From the NCBI RefSeq assembly GCF_029318635.1, contig NZ_CP119676.1:1-64000 (forward strand): a stretch of 64,000 nucleotides of DNA, read 5' to 3'. The notes beneath the pieces were generated by a model. The model was not told where the DNA came from. It was given only the letters and a program-made list of their open reading frames with translations, and did not search any database. The stretch's first letter is position 1, and each line of letters opens with the position of its first letter. This stretch comes from Varunaivibrio sulfuroxidans. GTDB lineage: Bacteria > Pseudomonadota > Alphaproteobacteria > Rhodospirillales > Magnetovibrionaceae. Made by a program: the position numbers and the translations under genes. This document shows, piece by piece, positions 17,582 to 24,625 of the stretch.

Positions 17582-19498
17582 ATGTTTTCACGGCGACTAT
17601 ATGATAATAATTTAAAGTATGGTGCCAATTTAAGCTCTATGTTTAACACTATAAGTGATAATAAAATTTATCCATTTGTATTATTTCTTGTAATTTTTAC
17701 ATCGTTCATGGCCGCGTTCACTATTCAGGGCGATGACGCAAAAGTCGGTAAGATTCAAGTATTAAATCAAAAGTGGCAATACAGGTGGGGGATTTCCCCT
17801 TTCGATAGGGGAGGGGTCCCGCTTTGGACCCGTGATGCGTCGGATTCCTTGCATTGGCACAACATCTCGGCCCCCGAGACGCCGCCACAGCGCCGAGGAT
17901 TTCGCGACGTCTGGTTCCGCGTTGTCTTGCCGAAAAACGGCGAATGGCATGATCCGGTTATTTTTATACCCAAAATTGATACGTACCGCCGAAGTATACC
18001 TTTGGGGGCGGCGGATTTATCGCTCGGCGGGGTTCGGCCAGGGGGGGAAGTCTTCGATGGGGATTTCGATTTGTGGCGCTGGCACATGATCGGTTTGCCG
18101 GATGATTATCAGGGGCGGGAACTGTACGTCCGGGTTCATTCCGATGCGTCCCAAATCGGACTTCGAGGTTCCGTAATGATCGGGGCGCGGGCATCCCTCG
18201 TCAACCGTTTGATCGCGCATAACATCGACGACGTCATCGTTGCCGCCATGGCCTTTCTTCTGGGCGTGATTTGCACGATTTTTTCGCTGATTCGCAACTT
18301 TCGCCGGGTTTATCTCTTGTTGGCGTTGTTTTTGTTGTGCGCCTCCGTGATCATTTGGGATCAGACGCAGATACGCCAACTAATCACGACGCCCTCCGTA
18401 TTTTGGGCGTATTTTGCGGCTACGGCTTATTTTTTACTCCCGGTATCGATGGTGGCATTGTTCGAAATTACGGTTGGGCGCGGTGTTTTTTCCTTGGTCC
18501 GCCGTATTTGGCAGGCGCATTTGGGGTTTGCCGTCGCGGCGCCGATTATATCCTTGTCTGAGGGAATTGGACTCGCCCCGATTTATTTTGTTTTTGATAT
18601 TTTCGTCTCGGTTAGTTTGGCCGTTTTTTTTCTGGTCGCCACGGGACTGTTCAAAAACGCCTCCTATGAGGCTCGGGTCCTCGCCTTGGGGGTTTGCGGC
18701 TTTTGCCTTTTTCTTCTGTTTGATATCGCGAGCGCGCACAATTTTATTTCTTGGAGGGCGCCGGCGCTCGACTGGGGCGTGTTGTATTTTTCCGCGTTTG
18801 TCGTGGCGGCGTTCTTTTATCGCTTCGTGCGCATGCAAAGAGAATACGCCGCCTTGAACGAAACCTTTGAAAATAAGGTTCGTGATCGGACTTCGACGTT
18901 GGAGAAAAAGGCGTCGGCTTTGGCGGAAAGCAATCGCAAGGAAAGTTCGGCGCGCGCGCGTATGGAACGATTGGCGAGCATCGATCCGCTGACCGGCGCG
19001 CTCAACAGGCGGGCTTTTCTCGAACGCGCCCAGCACGAACTGAACCGCGCGCGCAGGTATGGCGGTGGGTTCACGCTGATTATGATGGATATTGATTTCT
19101 TTAAACGCATCAATGACGCCTATGGTCATCAGGCCGGCGATGACGTCTTGAAAAAGATATCGGCCCTTTGTCGGGAGGCGTGCCGGGGCAGCGACCTGTT
19201 CTGTCGCTATGGGGGAGAGGAGTTCTTGTTCCTGTTGCCGGTCTCTTCTCCGTACGATGCCGTTTCGTTCGCCGAATATCTACGCCAGTCGATCGAGAAA
19301 CTCGAAATCTTGACGAGGAACGAGAAACAAAAAATAAGTATGACGGCGAGCTTTGGCGTCACCGGGCACATCGCCGAAGAAGACGAACCTTTGGAAGATT
19401 TGATCGCAATGGCGGATCGGGCCCTCTATCAATCCAAGAAAGAAGGGCGCAATCGCGTGAGTCGGGTTTTGCCCGCGTTGGAGATAGATACGGCTTGA
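17582..19498 (+). CDS. Membrane diguanylate cyclase with 7TM-DISM-like sensor
   Basis: The 638-residue protein would make cyclic di-GMP. A membrane segment near 30-45 is followed by an extracytoplasmic domain (about 50-205, with WFRVVLP), a block of about seven membrane helices (about 215-415), a short coiled linker (about 420-460) and a GGDEF domain. The active site is GGEEF at 544-548 and an inhibitory-site RxxD (RGSD, 535-538) lies five residues before it, so product inhibition is expected. The layout matches 7TMR-DISM receptors, and the ligand is unknown. No clear Shine-Dalgarno precedes ATG 17582; ATG 17642 is an alternative. AT content is high at the 5' end. Confidence 0.88.
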   Translation: MFSRRLYDNNLKYGANLSSMFNTISDNKIYPFVLFLVIFTSFMAAFTIQGDDAKVGKIQVLNQKWQYRWGISPFDRGGVPLWTRDASDSLHWHNISAPETPPQRRGFRDVWFRVVLPKNGEWHDPVIFIPKIDTYRRSIPLGAADLSLGGVRPGGEVFDGDFDLWRWHMIGLPDDYQGRELYVRVHSDASQIGLRGSVMIGARASLVNRLIAHNIDDVIVAAMAFLLGVICTIFSLIRNFRRVYLLLALFLLCASVIIWDQTQIRQLITTPSVFWAYFAATAYFLLPVSMVALFEITVGRGVFSLVRRIWQAHLGFAVAAPIISLSEGIGLAPIYFVFDIFVSVSLAVFFLVATGLFKNASYEARVLALGVCGFCLFLLFDIASAHNFISWRAPALDWGVLYFSAFVVAAFFYRFVRMQREYAALNETFENKVRDRTSTLEKKASALAESNRKESSARARMERLASIDPLTGALNRRAFLERAQHELNRARRYGGGFTLIMMDIDFFKRINDAYGHQAGDDVLKKISALCREACRGSDLFCRYGGEEFLFLLPVSSPYDAVSFAEYLRQSIEKLEILTRNEKQKISMTASFGVTGHIAEEDEPLEDLIAMADRALYQSKKEGRNRVSRVLPALEIDTA

Positions 19499-19510
19499 CG
19501 CTCCTTGTTT

Positions 19511-19526
19511 TAGGGTCAGGACCCTA
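19511..19526. repeat. Short palindrome identical to MITE termini (possible excision relic)
   Basis: TAGGGTCAGGACCCTA carries both terminal sequences of the 400-bp MITEs seen at 34.2 and 48.0 kb (outer end TAGGGTCAGGACC and its complement), here fused with nothing between. It lies 12 nt after the diguanylate cyclase stop. It could be a relic left by element loss or a chance short palindrome. Confidence 0.4.
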
Positions 19527-19649
19527 GGTATCGGCGGCGTGCCGGAAGTCGCCTGTCGTATCCGCAAGACCGTTCGTAAAGTTAAGGTTTTTGCAACCTG
19601 TGCAAATTGCGTACGTTGTGGTGGATTGGGGCGCGAATTTTCCATGAAA

Positions 19650-19725
19650 TGGCGTCCCCTACGGGATTCGAACCCGTGTTGCCGCCGTGAGAGGGCGGTG
19701 TCCTAGGCCTCTAGACGAAGGGGAC
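19650..19725 (-). tRNA. tRNA-Glu (anticodon CTC)
   Basis: On the minus strand a 76-nt cloverleaf reads from GTCCCCTTCGTCTAGAGG to AGGGGAC-G-CCA. The acceptor arms GTCCCCT/AGGGGAC pair perfectly. The anticodon stem CCGCC/GGCGG closes a loop containing CTC. The T-arm has GGTTCGAATCC, and the 3' CCA is encoded. It stands alone between the diguanylate cyclase and threonine aldolase genes. Confidence 0.95.
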
Positions 19726-19886
19726 GAGGCGGGCGTCCAAAGGCGTGAAAGACAGGGCTTAAGGGACCTCTCCGGTGTTCACACGACGAAGGATGGACGC
19801 GATGGCCATCATGTACAGGCAATCGCGCCCGCTATCAAGGGTTTGTTTTTGCCTTCCGCCTCCTTTTTTGGGGGCGTCGCGGCGGG

Positions 19887-20942
19887 TCAGGATTTGGCCG
19901 CTTCGGCGCGTGCGATTGCGATCAGGGCGTCGATGTCGTCGTCCGGGGTGTTGAATGCCGTTACCAAGCGAATGAGAACGGTTTCTTCGCCGGGAATTTG
20001 CGCCCAACGGTAAAACGCAGCGCCGTCCGCTTCGAGCCGCGTGACCATCGATGCGGGCAGGTGGATGAAAATTTCATTGGCTTGGACGGGGTGGGCGAGG
20101 CGAACGCCGTCCATCTCATCCAAGGCGTCGGCCAACCGCCGGGCGGCGGCGTTGGCGTGGCGGGCGTTGGCGAGCCATAGGCCGTCTTCCAGGTAGGCGT
20201 CGAACTGGGCGGCGATGAAGCGCATTTTGGAAAACAGGTGGCCCGCCCGTTTGCGCCGAAAGGCGATGTCGTCGGGGTCGGCCTTGGCGAAAACGATCAG
20301 CGCCTCGGCCGCCAACGCCCCGTTCTTGCTGGCTCCGAAACACAGAACATCGACTCCCGCTTTCCAGCTCAGCTCGGCGGGAGAGCAATTCAGAGCGGCG
20401 ACGGCGTTGGCGAAGCGCGCGCCGTCCATGTGCACGGCGAGACCGTGTTGGTGGGCGATATCGGCAAGGGTTCCGATTTCATCCGGGGTGTATACGGTGC
20501 CGGCCTCGCTCGATTGCGTGAGACTGAGGACCCTGGGGGTGACCCGGTGAACGCCGTGCCCGGCCTGGGAAAGCACGCTTTGCAGGGTGGCGGGGGCGAT
20601 CTTTCCGTGTGCGCCGTCCAGGGCGATGAGCTTGGCCCCACCCGTGAACATTTCCGGCGCGCCGCATTCGTCGGTGTTGATGTGGGCGTCGCGATGACAA
20701 TAGACCGCGCCGTAGGGCGGCGTTAAGGCCGCCAGGGCGAGCGCGTTGGCGGCGGTTCCCGTGCCCAACAGAAAAACCGCCGCCTCGTCGCCGTTGCGCT
20801 CGAAGGTGGCGGCGATTTTATCGCTCGCCGAGCGGCTGAGGGCGTCCCCGCCATAGGCCCCGACGGACCCGCCGTTGGCGACGCCGATGGCGTTCAAGAT
20901 GGCCGGGTGCGCCCCGGTGGCGTTATCGCTGGTAAAGTTCAT
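19887..20942 (-). CDS. ltaE: Low-specificity L-threonine aldolase
   Basis: This 351-residue fold-type I PLP enzyme would split L-threonine or allo-threonine into glycine and acetaldehyde. Family landmarks are the N-terminal FTSDNATGAHPAIL, GTGTAANALALAAL, the active-site lysine in CFGASKNGALAAEA and HMDGARFANA, where the Asp contacts the PLP ring nitrogen. Length is typical. The gene is convergent with nothing and is followed, 3' on its strand, by the tRNA-Glu gene; upstream, 21 nt away, lies the M67 peptidase gene on the same strand. Confidence 0.9.
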   Translation of the reverse strand: MNFTSDNATGAHPAILNAIGVANGGSVGAYGGDALSRSASDKIAATFERNGDEAAVFLLGTGTAANALALAALTPPYGAVYCHRDAHINTDECGAPEMFTGGAKLIALDGAHGKIAPATLQSVLSQAGHGVHRVTPRVLSLTQSSEAGTVYTPDEIGTLADIAHQHGLAVHMDGARFANAVAALNCSPAELSWKAGVDVLCFGASKNGALAAEALIVFAKADPDDIAFRRKRAGHLFSKMRFIAAQFDAYLEDGLWLANARHANAAARRLADALDEMDGVRLAHPVQANEIFIHLPASMVTRLEADGAAFYRWAQIPGEETVLIRLVTAFNTPDDDIDALIAIARAEAAKS

Positions 20943-20963
20943 GGGCGGTATCCTTCGCGTGTA

Positions 20964-21431
20964 TCAATCCTCATCTATGCGGATCGTCAAGGGGGCGATG
21001 CTGCGGGTCTCGCGGTCGATGCGAAACGCCTTGGGCCGCCGCGCACCGCGCGCATCGACGCCAACGATGAGCCAGATTAAATCGGGCTCGAAAGCCATGT
21101 CGATGTCTCTCGGCGAGGGCTGCGCCACCTGATTGGGGTGGGAATGGTAATGCCCGACCAACCGCCGCGTCTCGTCGCCCGGCACGGCGGCGTTCTCTAG
21201 GGCGCGCATCAAATCAAAACGCACTTTGGGGTCAACCTCGAAGCGGTCGAAAGAAGGTGCGCCGCCGTTCTCCCAGGCGATATTGGGGCTGGGCGTGACG
21301 TCGGTGATGTGGATATCTTCGTCGTCGCGTTCTCCGCCATATCCGCTGAGTAAGCCGCAACATTCGCGGGGGTAGGCCGCGCGGGCGTGGTCTTGTATCT
21401 CCGCCAGATGGGCCGCGCCGAGGTGGATCAC
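20964..21431 (-). CDS. M67-family (JAMM/MPN) metallopeptidase
   Basis: The 155-residue protein contains an intact JAMM zinc site: an upstream catalytic glutamate in PRECCGLLSG and H-S-H-P followed by S and D in HYHSHPNQVAQPSPRDIDMA. Bacterial members are thought to cut C-terminal extensions from ubiquitin-like or sulfur-carrier proteins or to act on conjugates, but no such carrier gene is adjacent here. Its start overlaps the stop of the preceding DUF6476-like gene by 4 nt, so the two are translationally coupled. Confidence 0.88.
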   Translation of the reverse strand: MIHLGAAHLAEIQDHARAAYPRECCGLLSGYGGERDDEDIHITDVTPSPNIAWENGGAPSFDRFEVDPKVRFDLMRALENAAVPGDETRRLVGHYHSHPNQVAQPSPRDIDMAFEPDLIWLIVGVDARGARRPKAFRIDRETRSIAPLTIRIDED

Positions 21432-21811
21432 GGCGCGACCGTGACGACGCCCAGAACGGTCCCCCGCGCCACATCGACGATGGCGACGGCATCGGTTCCA
21501 TCCGGTCGGCGGACCTGAAGAAGCAAGTGATTTCCTGTCAATTGTGACGAGACGATGCGGGTCCCGCGGTCCATATTCAAGTTGAGATCGCCGAAAGGGG
21601 CGACGGATGCGCGCGATTGTGTTAGGCCTTGAGCCGCGCTGGAGGCCTCTACCCGTGGGGCCGCGCGCGGAGCGGCCTGTTGGACGCCCGAAAGATTGAA
21701 GAATTTAAAGTCAGGATTTTTGGCCTTTTGGTACAATCCGTAACCGAGGATCGCCAACGCGACGACGATCAACGCCCCCATTACGGCAACCAGGCCTTTC
21801 AACGCTTGCAT
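21428..21811 (-). CDS. Small inner-membrane-anchored protein, DUF6476-like
   Basis: The 127-residue protein has one N-terminal membrane helix (about 6-26, LVAVMGALIVVALAILGYGL), a Pro/Ala/Ser linker and a compact C-terminal domain that reads like beta strands (GTRIVSSQLTGNHLLLQVRR, DAVAIVDVARGTVLGVVTV). I recognise the pattern as the DUF6476 family of alphaproteobacteria, of unknown function. The gene is divergent from the pseudouridine synthase gene with only 14 nt between starts, so the two promoters must overlap coding sequence or each other. Confidence 0.75.
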   Translation of the reverse strand: MQALKGLVAVMGALIVVALAILGYGLYQKAKNPDFKFFNLSGVQQAAPRAAPRVEASSAAQGLTQSRASVAPFGDLNLNMDRGTRIVSSQLTGNHLLLQVRRPDGTDAVAIVDVARGTVLGVVTVAP

Positions 21812-21825
21812 GATAGTTTAATCCA

Positions 21826-22821
21826 TTGTCCGACACCGTGAACCCAGACCATAGCGATACCACTTATAGCGTTCTCGTTGACGAGGACAAGGGGAGAGTG
21901 CGCCTGGATAAAATTCTTGCCGAGGCGTTGACCGATCTTTCTCGTTCCCGGATCAAATCTCTGCTTGAGCAAGGCTGCGTTACTCGGGAGGGTGGCGGGG
22001 TCGTCGGCGATCCGTCACTCAAGGTCAAATCGGGGGATGTCTACCGCGTCTACGTCCCGCCTCCGGTCGCCGCCTTGCCCCAGGCGCAGGATATTCCCCT
22101 TGATGTCGTGTTCGAGGACGACGACCTGATCGTCTTCGACAAGCCGCCGGGCCTCGTGGTGCACCCTGCGGCGGGCAATCCCGACGGCACCGTCGTCAAC
22201 GCCCTTTTGCATCATTGCCGAGGTTCGTTGTCGGGGGTCGGTGGGGTGTCGCGTCCGGGAATCGTTCATCGGTTGGATAAGGGCACGGGCGGCCTGATGG
22301 TCGCCGCGAAAACCGATCTCGCCCATCAGGGGCTCAGCCGTCAGTTCGCCGATCACAGTTTACAGCGGGCATATTACGCCGTCGTTTGGGGCGTTCCGGT
22401 GCAAACCCAGGGAGAAATCGTGGGGGCGATCGGACGCAACCCTCGTGACCGAAAAAAAATGGCGATTGTCGAAAAAGGCGGCAAGCACGCGCTTACCCGT
22501 TACCGGGTGCTCAGGACTTTCGGGCGGGCGGCATCGCTGGTCGAATGCCGCTTGTTGACCGGGCGGACACACCAAATACGGGTTCATATGGCGGCTATTG
22601 GTCACCCGGTGATGGGTGATCCCGTCTATGCGACGTTTACCCGCGCACGTAAGGAGAGCGTTTCAGATGCAGCCAAAAATGCCTTGTCCGCGCAACATTA
22701 TCAGCTTTTATATGCTTATATTATTGGATTCAAACATCCGAAAAGTGGTGAAAAACTCTATTTTGAAAAAGAATTACCAATGTATATCAATGGGATAATT
22801 AAAAAATTAGATATTTGTTAA
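21826..22821 (+). CDS. rluD: RluD-type 23S rRNA pseudouridine synthase
   Basis: The 331-residue protein has an N-terminal S4 RNA-binding domain (VRLDKILAEALTDLSRSRIKSLLEQG) and the RluA-family catalytic domain with HRLDKGTGGLMV, whose Asp is the catalytic residue, and the LLTGRTHQIRVHMA motif. RluD makes the pseudouridines in helix 69 of 23S rRNA; assignment to RluD rather than RluC rests on the S4 domain and overall length. No ATG begins the frame: TTG 21826 is the longest start and GTG 21838 is an alternative. The last 40 codons are markedly AT-rich compared with the body of the gene. Confidence 0.87.
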   Translation: MSDTVNPDHSDTTYSVLVDEDKGRVRLDKILAEALTDLSRSRIKSLLEQGCVTREGGGVVGDPSLKVKSGDVYRVYVPPPVAALPQAQDIPLDVVFEDDDLIVFDKPPGLVVHPAAGNPDGTVVNALLHHCRGSLSGVGGVSRPGIVHRLDKGTGGLMVAAKTDLAHQGLSRQFADHSLQRAYYAVVWGVPVQTQGEIVGAIGRNPRDRKKMAIVEKGGKHALTRYRVLRTFGRAASLVECRLLTGRTHQIRVHMAAIGHPVMGDPVYATFTRARKESVSDAAKNALSAQHYQLLYAYIIGFKHPKSGEKLYFEKELPMYINGIIKKLDIC

Positions 22822-22948
22822 TTTTTATCTATACTCGATTAATTAAGTCGGCTAGCATCCTAATCAATAGAGGTCTGTCACGGGTGCATATTCCACCATC
22901 GAGGGAGCGTGACGGCTTTGACAACAAATAGGTTAGGAGAACTAACAA

Positions 22949-23845
22949 ATGTCAACGTGCACAACCGCTGTCTCTCAGGGATTGAGCCTTTCCCCCGAAC
23001 ACAATCTTACCCGTTATCTCCAGGACATTCGTAAATTTCCCATGCTCTCCGTCGAGGAGGAGCAACGCCTCGCGCGCTTGTGGTGCGACTCCCAAGACGA
23101 CGACGCTGCGCACCAACTGGTGAACAGTCATTTGCGTCTTGTGGCGAAAATCGCCATGGGCTATCGCGGTTACGGCTTGCCTTTGGGCGAGTTGATCTCC
23201 GAAGGCAATGTCGGCATGATGCAGGCCGTGCAGCGGTTCGACCCGGATCGGGGCTTCCGTTTGTCAACGTACGCCATGTGGTGGATACGCGCCTCCATTC
23301 AGGAATATATCCTGCATTCGTGGTCCTTGGTGAAAATCGGAACCACGGCGGCGCAGAAAAAATTATTTTTCAATTTGCGTAAAATGAAAGGCGAGTTGAA
23401 GTCTCTTGAGGATGGCGATCTCGCCCCTGAGAATGTCGCCATTATCGCCCATCGCTTAAAGGTAAGCGAGGAAGACGTCATTTCCATGAACCGGCGGATG
23501 TCCGCGCCGGACAGCTCCCTCAACACGGTGGTGCGCGACGAAGGCGATGACGAGTGGCTCGATTGGTTGAGTGACGAAAGCCCGGATCAAGAAGACACCC
23601 TGGGTCAATCCGAGGAACTGTTGTCGCGTCGTTCGCTTCTGAAGGGCGCCATGAAGGGGTTGAGCGAACGGGAACGGTCGATTTTGAGCGAGCGTCGTCT
23701 GAAAGATAGTCCCGCGACGCTTGAAAACCTCAGCCAGCAATACGGAATTTCCCGTGAACGTGTTCGCCAGATCGAGGTGCGCGCCTTCGAGAAGTTGCAG
23801 AAATCGGTACGCAATGCCGTGATAGAACAAAACATCGCATGTTGA
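22949..23845 (+). CDS. rpoH: RNA polymerase heat-shock sigma factor (sigma-32)
   Basis: The 298-residue sigma-70-family protein directs transcription of heat-shock genes. Region 2 is seen in LVNSHLRLVAKIAMGYRGYG and RLSTYAMWWIRASIQEYILH. The RpoH-specific box is in WSLVKIGTTAAQKKLFFNLR. Region 4 is the C-terminal helix-turn-helix (LSQQYGISRERVRQIEVRAF). GGAG lies 10 nt before the ATG. The upstream 125 nt are AT-rich and separate it from rluD, and a strong terminator follows at 23940. Confidence 0.95.
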   Translation: MSTCTTAVSQGLSLSPEHNLTRYLQDIRKFPMLSVEEEQRLARLWCDSQDDDAAHQLVNSHLRLVAKIAMGYRGYGLPLGELISEGNVGMMQAVQRFDPDRGFRLSTYAMWWIRASIQEYILHSWSLVKIGTTAAQKKLFFNLRKMKGELKSLEDGDLAPENVAIIAHRLKVSEEDVISMNRRMSAPDSSLNTVVRDEGDDEWLDWLSDESPDQEDTLGQSEELLSRRSLLKGAMKGLSERERSILSERRLKDSPATLENLSQQYGISRERVRQIEVRAFEKLQKSVRNAVIEQNIAC

Positions 23846-23939
23846 AGGCGCGCCGATAAGGCGTGTCCGCCGCTTGACGGGTCGTCCCACCCCCATCATC
23901 CCCCGCTATATGCGACGGGGCGGCCCGTCAATTTACGAA

Positions 23940-23969
23940 GCCCCACAAGAACGTTCTTGTGGGGCTTTT
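23940..23969 (+). terminator. Intrinsic terminator of rpoH
   Basis: Perfect 12-bp arms GCCCCACAAGAA (23940-23951) and TTCTTGTGGGGC (23954-23965) with a 2-nt centre are followed by TTTT on the plus strand. It lies about 95 nt after rpoH and could also slow transcripts arriving from the minus-strand membrane-protein gene. Confidence 0.8.
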
Positions 23970-24094
23970 CGCATGGGGCGAAGGGCTTTGCCATGTTGGA
24001 GAGGGAGGGGGACGCCTGACGAAGCATTCCCGAGGCGTGGTTCCGCCTATCCATATTCTCACCATGTCCGGGATGATCAATTCGTGCGTTGCAT

Positions 24095-24622
24095 TTATGC
24101 CGGGGGTGGGGACGTCCGTGGGCTGTGCGGAACTTGCGTGGCCTGCTGCACCTTGGAGGTGACGTCGTTGCCCCATTCCTTGATAATCTGTTTTTGCGTT
24201 GCCCGGAGCTGTTCGATTTTGTGTTCGTTTAAGATGGTCACCACCGAGGCGACGACCGGGGGAAGCGATAAAAAGAGCATCCAACCGAAGGCGGAAGCGG
24301 CGTACATGACGAAAATCGAAAAAACGTTGCTGATCGTGTTCAGGGCGGCGCTGATCGTGTGTTCTTTCACCCACAGGTCGATAATAAAGGGGAAAACGCC
24401 AATAAAATTGATGCTGCTGACGCAAAACGTGGCGCTGCGGGACTTGGTGCGATCGATGATGTAGGCGACGAAGCTGGGGATCATGCCGAAGGTGAATACG
24501 ATGACGCTCGGCAATGAGATAATCATGACGATAACGAGGATAAAGATCAGCCAGAGCGTGGTTTGGCTCGGGCCCTTCTTTTTGCTGTTTTGAGGGGGGG
24601 CTTGTGTTTTTTCCGCCATCAT
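24095..24622 (-). CDS. Small multi-pass membrane protein paired with a pseudokinase (unknown function)
   Basis: The 175 residues have a hydrophilic N-terminus (KTQAPPQNSKKKGPSQ), about four hydrophobic segments (near 23-55, 66-82, 95-110 and 112-130), then a charged, possibly helical tail (NEHKIEQLRATQKQIIKEWG) ending in a Pro/Ser-rich stretch. I recognise no named family. It starts 4 nt after the stop of the kinase-like gene, so the two are one operon. The tight pairing with a protein that has a C-terminal membrane anchor suggests a membrane complex. Two adjacent ATG codons (24622, 24619) are equally possible starts. Confidence 0.7.
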   Translation of the reverse strand: MMAEKTQAPPQNSKKKGPSQTTLWLIFILVIVMIISLPSVIVFTFGMIPSFVAYIIDRTKSRSATFCVSSINFIGVFPFIIDLWVKEHTISAALNTISNVFSIFVMYAASAFGWMLFLSLPPVVASVVTILNEHKIEQLRATQKQIIKEWGNDVTSKVQQATQVPHSPRTSPPPA

Positions 24623-24625
24623 CGC

